Shown one piece after another: positions 46,286 to 56,086 of a stretch of DNA of 64,000 bases; positions within the stretch are counted from its first letter, which is position 1, and each line of letters opens with the position of its first letter. The notes beneath the pieces were generated by a model. It was not told where the DNA came from, searched no databases, and saw only the letters and a list, made by a program, of their open reading frames with translations. The stretch covers positions 98,324-162,323 of the forward strand of contig JAZDEY010000044.1 in the NCBI GenBank assembly GCA_043808325.1, read 5' to 3'. Position numbers and translations under genes: made by a program. The stretch comes from JAZDEY01 sp043808325 [NCBI: Candidatus Eiseniibacteriota bacterium] (GTDB lineage: Bacteria; Arandabacterota; Arandabacteria; Arandabacterales).

Positions 46286-47551
46286 ATGGAAAGGAAAAGA
46301 GTAGTCGTCACCGGGATGGGTGCAGTCACATCGATTGGACTCACGGTCGATCAGTTCTGGAAGAACTGTCTGGCAGGGAAGAGCGGCATTGCCAGAATAT
46401 CGCGCTTTGACACCACCGGGTTTGCGGTTCAGATCGGCGGTGAGGTGCGAGACTTCAATGCCGAGAACCACATGGACAAGGTCGAAGTCAGGAAGACGGA
46501 CCGTTTTGTCCATCTCGCCGTGGCCGCTTCCGACATGGCGGTGAGTGACTCGGCGCTGGATCTCACAAGGGAAGACCCGAGAAGAATCGGCGTGCTCATA
46601 GGTTCGGGAATCGGCGGAATAGAAAGCTTCGAGACCCAGCACACCAACCTTGTTTTCAGAGGCCCGTCAAGGGTCAGCCCCTTCTTCGTGCCTATGATGA
46701 TTGTCGACATGGCTCCGGGAATTGTCTCGATGCGGCACCACCTCAAGGGACCAAACTTCGCCACAGTCTCGGCGTGTGCTTCAGGTGCCCATGCTCTTGG
46801 TGAGGCTTTCCGCATCCTCGAACGCGGAGACGCCGATGTGATGGTCGCGGGTGGTGCGGAGGCAGCTGTGACTCCGATGACGGTGGCCGGTTTTGCCTCG
46901 ATGAAGGCGCTGTCCCGGAGAAACGATCAGCCCGCAGGAGCAAGCCGGCCCTTCGACCGCGATCGCGACGGTTTCGTACTGGGCGAAGGAGCGGGGATCG
47001 TTGTGATGGAGACCCTCGAGCACGCGACCGCAAGGGGCGCGCGGGTCCATGCGGAAATGGTCGGCTACGGCATGTCGGCCGATGCGCACCACATGACGGC
47101 ACCTGACCCGGAAGGCGAAGGGGCGGCGATGTCGATGATGCTTGCTCTTAAGGATGCGCGGCTGGGTACCGCCGACATAGACTACATAAGCGCTCACGGT
47201 ACTTCGACGCCTTACAATGACAAGATCGAGACTATCGCGATAAAGTCGGTGTTCAAGGATCACGCGTATCGGATTCCCGTGAGTTCAGCCAAATCGATGG
47301 TCGGACATCTGCTCGGCGCTGCCGGAGCCGTGGAACTATTGGCCTGCATTTTATCGATCGGGTCCGGGGAGATCCATCCGACCATTAATCTCCAGAACCC
47401 AGATCCAGATTGCGACCTGGACTACGTGCCGAACAAGTCAAGGAGGGTGGCCGTCCGCACGGCTCTGAGCAATTCCTTCGGTTTTGGAGGCCACAACGTC
47501 TCTTTGATTGTCAGAGCCTACGACGAAGGGCAGCCGGGAAACGTGAGATGA
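46286..47551 (+). CDS. fabF: Beta-ketoacyl-ACP synthase II
   Basis: Elongating condensing enzyme (421 residues). Catalytic Cys in VSACASGAHALGEAF, His residues in ISAHGTSTPYND and SMVGHLLGAAGAVE. ATG 46286 lies after a 141-base gap from acpP in which I see no gene. Its stop overlaps the rnc start (ATGA). Confidence 0.95.
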   Translation: MERKRVVVTGMGAVTSIGLTVDQFWKNCLAGKSGIARISRFDTTGFAVQIGGEVRDFNAENHMDKVEVRKTDRFVHLAVAASDMAVSDSALDLTREDPRRIGVLIGSGIGGIESFETQHTNLVFRGPSRVSPFFVPMMIVDMAPGIVSMRHHLKGPNFATVSACASGAHALGEAFRILERGDADVMVAGGAEAAVTPMTVAGFASMKALSRRNDQPAGASRPFDRDRDGFVLGEGAGIVVMETLEHATARGARVHAEMVGYGMSADAHHMTAPDPEGEGAAMSMMLALKDARLGTADIDYISAHGTSTPYNDKIETIAIKSVFKDHAYRIPVSSAKSMVGHLLGAAGAVELLACILSIGSGEIHPTINLQNPDPDCDLDYVPNKSRRVAVRTALSNSFGFGGHNVSLIVRAYDEGQPGNVR

Positions 47552-48309
47552 GATGGCTTGACAGTCTTCTTTCGGGGTGCGGGTGGCGAAGGACGGAGGA
47601 AGATGGTGAGGACCTTCGCCTTGTATTCCTAAGAAAATTCGGCACGAAATTCAAAGACGACAGACTGCTTGGAATCGCATTGACCCACAGGTCCTTCCTC
47701 AACCCCGCCGAAGCCGACATCTCCAATGAACGTCTGGAGTTCCTGGGAGATTCGGTGCTTGGGCTGGTCGCAACTGACTGTCTCTTCCGTTCGATGGACG
47801 ATGCGGATGAAGGCGCTCTGACCAAAGCCAGGTCGAGAATAGTCAATAAGAGTGTGCTCGGCAAGATCGGACTTGATCTTGGAATTCTCGATGTTCTCAA
47901 GTATGCCAGGGACGAGATAAAGGAGGATGAGCGTGCCCTGCTCACCCTCAGTGCGGATGCCCTTGAGGCGGTGATCGGGGCGGTCTACCTGGACCGGGGC
48001 TTTGAAGCGGCATTCCGGTTCGTTGAGGACAACATCATAGCCGCCGCCAACGATACGTCGGCTGAGCACTCTCAAACCGATTACAAGAGCCGACTCCAAG
48101 AGATCTGTCAGGCGGAGTTCAAGGTCCAGCCTCAGTACAAAGTCGTGAAGCGAATGGGTCCCGAGCACCGGAAGATCTTTCACCTGGAGGTCCTGATTCG
48201 GGGGAAGGCCTACGGTTCCGGAACCGGCCGCAGCAAGAAAGAGGCAGAGCAGCAGGCCGCCGGGCAGGCGATGCGAAGACTGGAGAGTGAAAGCATCCGG
48301 CCTCGGTGA
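47548..48309 (+). CDS. rnc: Ribonuclease III
   Basis: Cuts double-stranded RNA, including rRNA precursors (253 residues). The catalytic signature is NERLEFLGDSVLGLVATD; the second acidic site is in LSADALEAVIGAVYLD. A C-terminal dsRNA-binding domain follows (DYKSRLQEICQAEF to KKEAEQQAAGQAM). ATG 47548 overlaps the fabF stop; the frame is open further upstream but that is fabF sequence. The fabF-rnc link is common. Confidence 0.94.
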   Translation: MRWLDSLLSGCGWRRTEEDGEDLRLVFLRKFGTKFKDDRLLGIALTHRSFLNPAEADISNERLEFLGDSVLGLVATDCLFRSMDDADEGALTKARSRIVNKSVLGKIGLDLGILDVLKYARDEIKEDERALLTLSADALEAVIGAVYLDRGFEAAFRFVEDNIIAAANDTSAEHSQTDYKSRLQEICQAEFKVQPQYKVVKRMGPEHRKIFHLEVLIRGKAYGSGTGRSKKEAEQQAAGQAMRRLESESIRPR

Positions 48310-48315
48310 AAGCCC

Positions 48316-48345
48316 TTGACAGTCCTGAATGTCCTCGATTAGATT
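48316..48345 (+). promoter_or_regulatory. Predicted sigma-70 promoter of the glycolytic operon
   Basis: Perfect TTGACA (48316-48321), 18-base spacer, TAGATT (48340-48345, 4 of 6), about 60 bases before the pfk ATG. Confidence 0.5.
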
Positions 48346-48404
48346 TCAAAAGAGTCAAGCCTTCGAGAGCGTTCCGTAAGAATTATTGAGGAGGGTGAAT
48401 CACA

Positions 48405-49445
48405 ATGAGGATTGGAGTACTCACAGGGGGTGGAGACTGTCCCGGTCTAAATGCAGTGATAAGAGGCGTCGTCAGGAAATCGATGGTGCAGTACGGCTGG
48501 GAGGTCTACGGGATCAGGAACGGTTGGGCAGGATACCTGACCAGTGATGTCGAACCGTTAGACTTGGAACGCGTATCCGGCATATTGCCCAAGGGCGGCA
48601 CGATCCTTGGAACCAGCCGGACCAACCCCTTCAAGCAGGAGGGTGGTCCGGATACCATAATCAGGGGCGCGAAGGATCTTGGGATTGACGCCACCGTGGC
48701 AATCGGGGGCGAGGACACCATAGGTGTCGCGTACAAGCTCTTCAATCTGGGCATGCCCACCGTCGGAGTCCCCAAGACGATCGATAACGATCTTGCCGGC
48801 ACAGACTATACGTTCGGTTTTGACACCGCAATCAACATAGCCACCGATGCAATCGACAGGCTTCACACCACAGCGGAATCCCACCACAGGGTTATGGTAG
48901 TCGAGGTGATGGGCAGGCACACCGGATGGATCGCAGTCTACGCGGGAATCGCGGGCGGTGCAGACATGATTCTGATACCCGAGAGACCCTTCGAGATGGA
49001 AAAAGTGTGCGACATGATCAGGCAACGGCAGGAACGAGGGAAGAGATTCTCGATTGTTGTGGTTGCGGAGGGGGCGAAGTTCCTCAGCGAAGGAGACACC
49101 GACGGTAGCTTGATCGTGCAGGAGGCGGAGGTCGATGAATTCGGCCACGTCAGACTGGGTGGCATCGGGAACGTGCTCGGCCGGGAGATCGAGAGGAGAA
49201 CAGGGTTTGAGACCAGGGTCTCGGTGCTGGGATACGTCCAGCGTGGCGGAACCCCGACTGCGTTTGATCGCATCTTGGCAACCAGATTCGGCGTCAAGGC
49301 GTGCGAGCTCGTGGAAAAGGGCGAATTCGGGAAGATCGTTGCCCTGAAGGGAAACAAGGTGGTATCGGTGCCGATGGACGAGGCGCTGCAGCTCAAGAAG
49401 GTCGATAACGAGACCTATGACATAGCATCGCTTTTCTTTGGCTAA
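48405..49445 (+). CDS. pfkA: 6-phosphofructokinase, probably pyrophosphate-dependent
   Basis: Phosphorylates fructose 6-phosphate (346 residues). GGGDCPGLNAVIRG is at 8-21 and the active-site loop is PKTIDNDL. The residues that set phosphoryl-donor choice are Asp104 (in GGEDT) and Lys124 (in PKTIDND); ATP-dependent enzymes have Gly at both places, and Asp/Lys is the pattern of PPi-dependent enzymes such as that of Amycolatopsis. ATG 48405 follows GAGGAGGG. First gene of pfk-fba-gap-pgk-tpiA-secG. If PPi-dependent, the step is reversible. Confidence 0.92.
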   Translation: MRIGVLTGGGDCPGLNAVIRGVVRKSMVQYGWEVYGIRNGWAGYLTSDVEPLDLERVSGILPKGGTILGTSRTNPFKQEGGPDTIIRGAKDLGIDATVAIGGEDTIGVAYKLFNLGMPTVGVPKTIDNDLAGTDYTFGFDTAINIATDAIDRLHTTAESHHRVMVVEVMGRHTGWIAVYAGIAGGADMILIPERPFEMEKVCDMIRQRQERGKRFSIVVVAEGAKFLSEGDTDGSLIVQEAEVDEFGHVRLGGIGNVLGREIERRTGFETRVSVLGYVQRGGTPTAFDRILATRFGVKACELVEKGEFGKIVALKGNKVVSVPMDEALQLKKVDNETYDIASLFFG

Positions 49446-49460
49446 TCGAGGAGAAACGCA

Positions 49461-50384
49461 ATGGCACTTGTTTCTGCAAAGGACATCTTGGTTGCAGCCA
49501 GGGAAAAGGGATACGCTGTCGGGGCGTTCAACACGAGCAATCTGGAGATTTCTCAGGCCATATTCGAAGCCGCAGGAGAGTTGAGCGCGCCCGTCCTCGT
49601 GGCAACGTCCGATTCGGCGATCGAGTATGCCGGTTATGACAATCTCTTCAACATGGTCAAGCATCTTGCGGACTACTTCCGAGTGAAGGCAGCGCTTCAT
49701 CTTGACCACGGGGCGGATCTTTCGATAGTCGTGAAGTGCATCAGGCACGGTTGGACTTCGGTGATGATTGATGCCTCGAAGCTTGAATACGCGGCCAATG
49801 TCGCCTCAACCTCGCAGGTGGTGGAGATCGCGCATATGGCGGGCGTCCCGGTTGAGGCCGAGCTGGGTAGGCTGGGCGGGATTGAAGACAAGGTGAAGGT
49901 GGACGAGCGCGACGCCTTTCTGACCGATCCCGACCAGGCCCGCGAGTTTACGGAACGGACAGGTTGCGACTCGCTTGCCGTTGCGATCGGGACCTCTCAT
50001 GGTGCATACAAGTTCAAGGGTGATCCCAATCTCGATCTTGAGAGGCTTTCCAAGATAAGTCAGAAGGTCTCGATACCTCTTGTGCTCCACGGGGCTTCTT
50101 CGGTTCCCGCAGATGTGCTCGCGAGGGCGGCCAAGTACGGTGCCAGGCTTCCGGGCGCAAAAGGTGTTCCTGAGGATGCTCTCAAGGCCGCGATCGCTAT
50201 GGGCATAGCCAAGATAAACATCGATACAGACTTACGGCTTGCATTCACGGGGGCTGTGCGCGAGCTCCTGGCTGAGAAGCCGGAGGTATTTGACCCCCGC
50301 AAGATAGTCGGGGAAGGCCGCAAGGCAATCAAAGACGTGGTGAAGCGCAAGATCGAGCTATTCGGAAGCGCCGGCAAGGCCTGA
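49461..50384 (+). CDS. fba: Class II fructose-bisphosphate aldolase
   Basis: Zinc-dependent cleavage of fructose 1,6-bisphosphate (307 residues). Metal ligands and motifs: HLDHGADLS, DASKLEYAANV (equivalent of the D(G/A)S motif), EAELGRLGG, GTSHGAYKF and LHGASSVP. ATG 49461 follows GAGGAGAAA. It is 15 bases after pfk. Confidence 0.94.
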   Translation: MALVSAKDILVAAREKGYAVGAFNTSNLEISQAIFEAAGELSAPVLVATSDSAIEYAGYDNLFNMVKHLADYFRVKAALHLDHGADLSIVVKCIRHGWTSVMIDASKLEYAANVASTSQVVEIAHMAGVPVEAELGRLGGIEDKVKVDERDAFLTDPDQAREFTERTGCDSLAVAIGTSHGAYKFKGDPNLDLERLSKISQKVSIPLVLHGASSVPADVLARAAKYGARLPGAKGVPEDALKAAIAMGIAKINIDTDLRLAFTGAVRELLAEKPEVFDPRKIVGEGRKAIKDVVKRKIELFGSAGKA

Positions 50385-50407
50385 GGAGTGGCTGCGGAGG
50401 ATTCAAA

Positions 50408-51421
50408 ATGGCGATAAGAGTGGGGATCAACGGGTTCGGACGCATCGGCCGGCTGGTCTTGAGGTCGGGGTTCGACAATCCTGAGTTTGAGTTTGTTGCG
50501 ATCAACGATGCTACCGATGCCAAGACACTGGCGCATCTCCTTAAGTACGACAGCGTGCACCGCACCTGGGCAAACAGGGTCGAGCCCGCGGACGGTGCCA
50601 TCCGCATCGACGGGAAAGAAATCAAGATCTTGAGTGAAATGGATCCGTCCAAGCTTCCCTGGGCCGACCTCAAGATAGACGTAGTGATCGAATCGACCGG
50701 CAAGTTCACCACCCCGGCGGACGTCGAACTCCATCTCAAGGCCGGCGCCCGCAAGGTGCTCCTGTCGGCGCCGTTCAAGGGGCCGCGCCCGCAGGATCTG
50801 ACCATTGTCATGGGCATAAACGACCATATCTTTGACAGCACCAGGCACAACTTAATATCCACCGCTTCATGTACGACCAATTGCTTTGCGGCTGTGGTAA
50901 AGGTGCTCCACGAGAACTTCGGAATCGTCCACGGTGAGATGACCACCGTACATGCGTTCACCAACGACCAGAAGATTCTCGATCTACCCCACAAGGACCT
51001 GAGGCGGGCGCGCTCGGCATTCACCTCGATCATCCCGACCTCGACCGGCGCGGCAAAGGCGATCGGGCTGGTGATTCCGGAGCTCGAGGGAAAGCTCGTA
51101 GCCACATGCCTGAGGGTTCCGGTCCCCGATGGATCCATCTGCGATGTCGCTGCCGAGGTCTCCAAGCCCACTACCAAGGACCAGGTCAAGGCGGCGTTCA
51201 AGAAGGCCAGCGAGACAAAACCCTTGGCGGGCTATCTGGAATACTCCGAAGCCGAAATTGTCTCATCCGACATCATCGGGAATCCGCATTCGGCAATATT
51301 CGACGCGCCGCTCACGGACGTGGTAGGCGGCACTATGGTCAAGGTGTTCGCCTGGTACGACAACGAGTGGGGCTATGCCAACCGCATGATCGATATGATG
51401 AGGCTGATCGCGAGAAGGTAA
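50408..51421 (+). CDS. gap: Glyceraldehyde-3-phosphate dehydrogenase
   Basis: Oxidises glyceraldehyde 3-phosphate to 1,3-bisphosphoglycerate with NAD(P)+ (337 residues). NAD fold VGINGFGRIGRLVLR, catalytic Cys in STASCTTNCFAAV, and the C-terminal WYDNEWGYANRM are all standard. ATG 50408 follows GGAGGA. Operon position between fba and pgk. Confidence 0.96.
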   Translation: MAIRVGINGFGRIGRLVLRSGFDNPEFEFVAINDATDAKTLAHLLKYDSVHRTWANRVEPADGAIRIDGKEIKILSEMDPSKLPWADLKIDVVIESTGKFTTPADVELHLKAGARKVLLSAPFKGPRPQDLTIVMGINDHIFDSTRHNLISTASCTTNCFAAVVKVLHENFGIVHGEMTTVHAFTNDQKILDLPHKDLRRARSAFTSIIPTSTGAAKAIGLVIPELEGKLVATCLRVPVPDGSICDVAAEVSKPTTKDQVKAAFKKASETKPLAGYLEYSEAEIVSSDIIGNPHSAIFDAPLTDVVGGTMVKVFAWYDNEWGYANRMIDMMRLIARR

Positions 51422-51441
51422 GCCGTGTACGAGATCAGGGT

Positions 51442-52665
51442 ATGCCATTGTACCGGTACTTCGAAAACATCGTGACGCTGGCGGATATCGATCCGGCCGG
51501 CAAGCGCGTATTGGTCAGGGTCGACTTCAACGTGCCTCTCGCGGGGGACGGCAAGGTCGCCGACGATTTCCGGATCAGGTCTTCGTTGCCGACGATCCGG
51601 TATATCCTGGGCAAGGGCGGAAGACCGATACTTGCATCTCATCTCGGGAGACCCAAGGGCAAGCCGATCCCCGAGTTCTCAATGAAGTTGGTGAAGCCGG
51701 CGCTTGAGCGCCTGCTTGGGACCAGGGTTGAGCTCGCGCCCGATTGTGTTGGTGCCCGGGTACTGGAAATGACCCGGATGCTTAGTCCCGGGGCCGTGCT
51801 GCTCCTGGAGAATCTGAGGTTTCATCCTGAGGAGGAGGCGAATGACCCCGGCTTCTGCCGGGCCCTGGCGTCGCTCGCGGACCTCTATGTCAATGATGCT
51901 TTCGGCACCGCTCACCGGGCCCACGCGTCCACCGAAGGCGTGGCGAGGTTCCTGAGACCGGCGGTGGCCGGTTTTCTCATGGAGAAGGAGATCGAGTTTC
52001 TCGGGAGAATCCTCACGAATCCGGATCGGCCGTTTGTGGCTATCTTGGGCGGTGCGAAGATCTCCGACAAAATCGGCGTCATCAAGAATCTCCTGGACAA
52101 GGTTGATTCTCTGCTGGTTGCCGGCGGGATGGCCAACACCTTCCTCAAAGCGCAGGGGCTTGATGTCGGCAGCTCCCTCTTTGAAGAGGGCTCGCTCGGT
52201 GTGGCTCGGGAGCTCCTCAGTCTTGCCGTGTCAAAACAAGTCGCCTTGCTGGTTCCCACGGATTTTGTTGCAGCGAGCAAGGTGGAGGCCGGGGCCGCAG
52301 TCGAGAAGGGGCGGAGAGTTCCCCAGGGATATGCGATAGTAGACATCGGGGCAGAGACGATCGCAAGGTTCTCCGAGAAGATAGAGAGTTCCCGCACGAT
52401 ATTCTGGAACGGCCCGTTGGGTGTGTCTGAGATCGAGGATTTCGCGACCGGCACGTTTGAAATTGCACGGGCCGTGGCCAAGGCTTCCGAACGAGGCGCG
52501 ACCTCGGTCGTGGGCGGTGGTGATACCGCAAGCGCGGTGGCCAAGGCCGGCGTCGCCGCCCAGATCTCCCACATGTCGACCGGTGGTGGGGCCTCCCTTG
52601 AGTTCATTGAGGGCGAGGAGCTTCCCGGCATACTCGCTCTCTCCAAGAAGGAGGCAGGGTGTTGA
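51442..52665 (+). CDS. pgk: Phosphoglycerate kinase
   Basis: Substrate-level ATP synthesis from 1,3-bisphosphoglycerate (407 residues). RVLVRVDFNVPL, SHLGRPKGK, LLENLRFHPEE, AILGGAKISDKIGV and the C-terminal VVGGGDTASAV are all present. ATG 51442 is 20 bases after gap and gives a slightly extended N-terminus (MPLYRYFENIVTL). Its stop overlaps tpiA. Confidence 0.95.
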   Translation: MPLYRYFENIVTLADIDPAGKRVLVRVDFNVPLAGDGKVADDFRIRSSLPTIRYILGKGGRPILASHLGRPKGKPIPEFSMKLVKPALERLLGTRVELAPDCVGARVLEMTRMLSPGAVLLLENLRFHPEEEANDPGFCRALASLADLYVNDAFGTAHRAHASTEGVARFLRPAVAGFLMEKEIEFLGRILTNPDRPFVAILGGAKISDKIGVIKNLLDKVDSLLVAGGMANTFLKAQGLDVGSSLFEEGSLGVARELLSLAVSKQVALLVPTDFVAASKVEAGAAVEKGRRVPQGYAIVDIGAETIARFSEKIESSRTIFWNGPLGVSEIEDFATGTFEIARAVAKASERGATSVVGGGDTASAVAKAGVAAQISHMSTGGGASLEFIEGEELPGILALSKKEAGC

Positions 52666-53444
52666 ATCCCAAGGTGAGAAAACCGGTGATCGCGGGTAAC
52701 TGGAAGATGTACAAGACCACAGGCGAGGCCAGGAAGCTTGCCCTGGACATCAAGAATGCCAGCCGTGTCCTGGCGGAAGGCATCGATATAGTGATCTGTC
52801 CCCCCTTTGGCGCACTCTGGGTTGTGGCTGAGGTAATCAAGGCCAGCAGAGTTAATCTCGGTGCCCAGGACTGTTTCTGGGAGGACGAGGGTGCATTCAC
52901 GGGAGAGGTTTCGCCCAGAATGCTCAAGGACTTGGGCTGCACGTATACCATCGTGGGCCATTCCGAGCGAAGGACCCACTTTGGGGAGACCGATCAGGCG
53001 GTAGCCAAGAAGGCCAAGGCCCTGCTCAGGACCGACATCTCCCCAATCGTGTGCGTGGGGGAGAGGCTTTCCGAACGGGAGGCAGGCGCCACCAATGACG
53101 TTGTCAGAGGCCAGATACTGGGATCCCTCCGGGGCATCACTGAGGATGAGATCCTGAGGGCGGTCGTCGCCTATGAACCCGTCTGGGCGATCGGCACGGG
53201 CAAGACCGCGACTCCGGGTGAGGCCCAGCAGGTGCACGCCTTCATCCGTAATATCCTCATCGATCTCTATGGATTAGAAGTTGCTTTAAGAATAAGAATC
53301 CAGTATGGTGGAAGTGTAAAAGCCGACAACATCGGCGCGCTGATGGCAGAGCCCGATATAGATGGGGCGCTGGTTGGAGGCGCAAGTCTTGAGGCGCTTA
53401 GCTTCATGAAGATCGTGTCATACAGGACAGGAGACGGCGAGTAA
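52659..53444 (+). CDS. tpiA: Triosephosphate isomerase
   Basis: Interconverts dihydroxyacetone phosphate and glyceraldehyde 3-phosphate (261 residues). Lys in AGNWKMYKT, catalytic His in VGHSERR, catalytic Glu in VAYEPVWAIGTG and phosphate loop YGGSVKADN are intact. Start is GTG 52659 or the adjacent TTG 52662, overlapping the pgk stop, after GGAGGCAGGG. secG follows with stop/start overlap (TAATG). Confidence 0.95.
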   Translation: MLNPKVRKPVIAGNWKMYKTTGEARKLALDIKNASRVLAEGIDIVICPPFGALWVVAEVIKASRVNLGAQDCFWEDEGAFTGEVSPRMLKDLGCTYTIVGHSERRTHFGETDQAVAKKAKALLRTDISPIVCVGERLSEREAGATNDVVRGQILGSLRGITEDEILRAVVAYEPVWAIGTGKTATPGEAQQVHAFIRNILIDLYGLEVALRIRIQYGGSVKADNIGALMAEPDIDGALVGGASLEALSFMKIVSYRTGDGE

Positions 53445-53773
53445 TGTTGATAGCTATCGTGACGGTATTGCACCTCTTTATCTGCGTGGGGCTGACCATC
53501 GTAGTGCTGCTCCAGACCGGTAAGGGCACGGGTTTGGCAAGCGTGTTTGGGGGCGGTGGTGGGGAGTCGGTCTTCGGCGGCAAAGGCTTTGGGGGAGTGC
53601 TCGCCAGGGCCACCGGTGTGCTTGCGGTGCTCTTCATGGTTACGGCGATCAGTTTGAGTCTGCTCCCTAAGTCCGGCAAGGCGAAGAGTGTGCTAGGCGA
53701 CCGGGCGACGCGGCCGGCGGCCGAGGCACCGGCCGGTGAGACGCCGGCTCCGAGTCTGCCGTCGGGGCAGTAG
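53444..53773 (+). CDS. secG: Protein translocase subunit SecG
   Basis: Small subunit of the SecYEG translocon (109 residues) with two hydrophobic segments (about 2-22 and 52-72) linked by the conserved [17 protein letters not shown]. The last ~35 residues are Pro/Ala/Glu-rich. The tpiA-secG-tRNA-Leu order is conserved in many bacteria. Confidence 0.93.
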   Translation: MLIAIVTVLHLFICVGLTIVVLLQTGKGTGLASVFGGGGGESVFGGKGFGGVLARATGVLAVLFMVTAISLSLLPKSGKAKSVLGDRATRPAAEAPAGETPAPSLPSGQ

Positions 53774-53803
53774 AGCGCCTTCGCATCCGGTCCCAGCATA
53801 TAT

Positions 53804-53888
<85 letters not shown>

Positions 53889-53919
53889 CACTCTATCCCG
53901 GGAGATGACCTTCTACTGC

Positions 53920-53943
53920 GGCGCCAGGATTTCCCTGGGCGCC
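53920..53943. terminator. Strong hairpin between tRNA-Leu and the pepF-like gene
   Basis: GGCGCCAGG pairs with CCTGGGCGCC with one bulged base. It lies between convergent transcripts but has no clear T-tract on either strand, so termination is only suggested. Confidence 0.35.
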
Positions 53944-53987
53944 GGCCCGGTAAGATCACAGCCTCGGCCGGTCCGATGCTTCGGCGA

Positions 53988-55880
53988 CTACTTCCGGCGT
54001 CTCTCCAGCTTCTGATAGATCGCCCTCAGCTCCTCGGTCTTCTGCCTCAGGAACTCGAAGCCCGATTCGAGGATTACCGGGTCGTGAATGTCCACCCCTG
54101 CGGTTTCCTTCAAGATCTGGGGGGCCGGCTTTGAGAAATCCGCACGCAAGAGGCTCACGTACTTATCGTTGAAGCCACGCTCATTCAGGAGCTTGTCCAG
54201 CAATACCACGGAGATTGCCTGGGCGTAAACATAGTTGACATTGTACATCGGGACGTCGTAGTAGTGATGGATGATCTCCCACACACCCTTGTATTCGGGA
54301 TAGCTCTCATAGTAGATGCTGTAGGGGATTACCATCTTGTATGCCAGCGTATCAAGGTCGTCGGCGGTCTTGAGAGCATCCTTCTCCACTGCCTCGTAGA
54401 TCTTGAGCTCGAGATTGGCGTACATATTGTTGGTCAAGAGCCCCAGTGAGTTCTCGAGAAACTGCTCCAGGTAATAGGCCTTCTTCTCGAGGTCCCGCTC
54501 CTTGGAGTAGAGGGTATAGCCCACCAGCATTTCGTTGGTGCCGGCTATCGCCTCGGTGATATAGCGGGGGCCGTCGATATAGATCGGTCGGGCGCCCGCG
54601 TTGGTCTGTATCACGTGATGTATGGCATGGCCGCTCTCGTGAGCGAGACCCGTGATCTCGCTGAGATAGCCGTTGTAGCTCTGGGCAAAGAACTGATAGG
54701 GAGCTCCGGGGTACCCCGCGGCGAACATCCCGGCACTTCGCTTAGGGCTGCCCACTATGTCAAGACGGCCGTTTCGGGGATCCAGCAGGTACGTGAGCCC
54801 GGTCTGGTATTCCTGGCCGAAGCGGGCTGTAGCAGCCTTTATGATATCGCTGGCCTGCGCTATGTCGAAGCGGGGTTTGACGAAGTCCAGGGCCTGGACC
54901 TGTCTGTCCCAAACATAGACCGTATCGTAACCGGTTTGGGCCTTGATCCTCGCCTGTCTGATCTTCTCGTAGTCCTTCCTTAGGCCCGCATGGCGAGCAA
55001 TCTCGTCAAAGAAATTGGAGACATCCTCGTACGGCAGATAGATATCAAAGAACCTTGAGTCGGGGTAGTTCTTGTAGCCTCTGAGCGTGGCCAGCTTGTT
55101 GCGCGTGTCGATTCCCTTTATCAGCGCGAAGGCATAGAGGTCCCGCTGAGTGGCGGTGCTGTGGAAATAGTCTTCCCAGGTCTGTTTCCTGATGCCTCTA
55201 TCATTGAGGTTAATGAGAGCTGAGTAATCCAGATTGGTATCAAGGGACTCGCCGTCGACCACGATTTTCAGGAACTTGGTCCGGTCAAGTGAGATCTGGT
55301 AGAGTCTCTCGGACCAGGTCGAAAGGTAAGGAGAGAGGGTCGCCAAGAGCTCCTCCTCCTTCAGTGACAGAGTGTACGGCCGGTATCTTCGGGTTTCCTC
55401 TATGGCGAAGGCGTAGCTCCTAAGCTCGGGTTTCGCTCTGAAGAACTTTGCAAGTGCGGCATCGTCGATTGCCTGGATTTCAGTCTTGATGAACTGGGTG
55501 CGGCTGTCGATGTCACCGGAGATCTTCTGTATCCTGTCAAGCAGGCTGAAGTCATCGGTGTTGGTCGAGTATCTGAGGTCGGCGTAGACCCACAGCTTCC
55601 ACAAGATCGGGATGGTTTTCTCGTTGAGATCCTCGGCCTGGTAAAGATCCTCGGCCGACTCAGCCAAACGGCCCTTCAGAAGCTCGAGTTTGTCGATATC
55701 CGCCAGGACGGCGTTGAGATCCGCCTCAAAAGCTGCGTCATCGGCATAGAAATTCCTCTTGAGGTCGAACCTGTAGAGTGACCTCTGGGCCTCGGGGATC
55801 GCCTGGAAGTCTGCAGCGGTGGCGGGGGCAGCGGTAACGAGGAGCGAAGCAAGAACTGCCAACATGATCCCTGTCCTCAT
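53988..55880 (-). CDS. Exported M3-family oligoendopeptidase (PepF type)
   Basis: Zinc metallopeptidase of 630 residues. The thimet-type motif HESGH starts at His414 in [13 protein letters not shown], with the downstream Glu ligand region [12 protein letters not shown]. Family blocks [23 protein letters not shown] and [14 protein letters not shown] are visible. Unlike most PepF enzymes, which are cytoplasmic, it starts with a clear signal peptide (about 1-22, AAPATAADF), so it should act in the periplasm or outside. The ATG (55880) has GGAGACC upstream on the minus strand. Confidence 0.9.
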   Translation of the reverse strand: MRTGIMLAVLASLLVTAAPATAADFQAIPEAQRSLYRFDLKRNFYADDAAFEADLNAVLADIDKLELLKGRLAESAEDLYQAEDLNEKTIPILWKLWVYADLRYSTNTDDFSLLDRIQKISGDIDSRTQFIKTEIQAIDDAALAKFFRAKPELRSYAFAIEETRRYRPYTLSLKEEELLATLSPYLSTWSERLYQISLDRTKFLKIVVDGESLDTNLDYSALINLNDRGIRKQTWEDYFHSTATQRDLYAFALIKGIDTRNKLATLRGYKNYPDSRFFDIYLPYEDVSNFFDEIARHAGLRKDYEKIRQARIKAQTGYDTVYVWDRQVQALDFVKPRFDIAQASDIIKAATARFGQEYQTGLTYLLDPRNGRLDIVGSPKRSAGMFAAGYPGAPYQFFAQSYNGYLSEITGLAHESGHAIHHVIQTNAGARPIYIDGPRYITEAIAGTNEMLVGYTLYSKERDLEKKAYYLEQFLENSLGLLTNNMYANLELKIYEAVEKDALKTADDLDTLAYKMVIPYSIYYESYPEYKGVWEIIHHYYDVPMYNVNYVYAQAISVVLLDKLLNERGFNDKYVSLLRADFSKPAPQILKETAGVDIHDPVILESGFEFLRQKTEELRAIYQKLERRRK

Positions 55881-55984
55881 CTGGGTCTCCTTTCTTTCAG
55901 TGGTAACACCGGAGTCTACCTAATTTCGGGGCGCCCTGCAACCCCATTTCGCGGTCAGGGGCCCCGCGCGACGACAGTGTTCTC

Positions 55985-56013
55985 TTGACAAGCCCTTCAG
56001 ACCTGGTGATGAT
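55985..56013 (+). promoter_or_regulatory. Predicted sigma-70 promoter of the 56.1-kb membrane protein gene
   Basis: Perfect TTGACA (55985-55990), 17-base spacer, GATGAT (56008-56013, 4 of 6). The gap 55881-56086 holds no other gene. Confidence 0.5.
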
Positions 56014-56047
56014 GATCATATCAGGGTAAGGATTTGGATTGAGCGCA

Positions 56048-56067
56048 AGCCCGGCAGTCTCCGGGCT
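56048..56067 (+). promoter_or_regulatory. Perfect 7-bp hairpin just before a ribosome site
   Basis: AGCCCGG (56048-56054), 6-base loop, CCGGGCT (56061-56067). It ends 6 bases before the AAAGGAGG ribosome site and has no T-tract, so it may stabilise the mRNA 5' region or modulate translation. Confidence 0.35.
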
Positions 56068-56086
56068 AAAGGCAAAGGAGGTGGGT

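Noticed and set aside
51106-51441. Upstream extension of pgk into gap
   Set aside because: The extra 112 residues are gap sequence read in another frame; the pgk family starts near MPLYRYFENIVTL.
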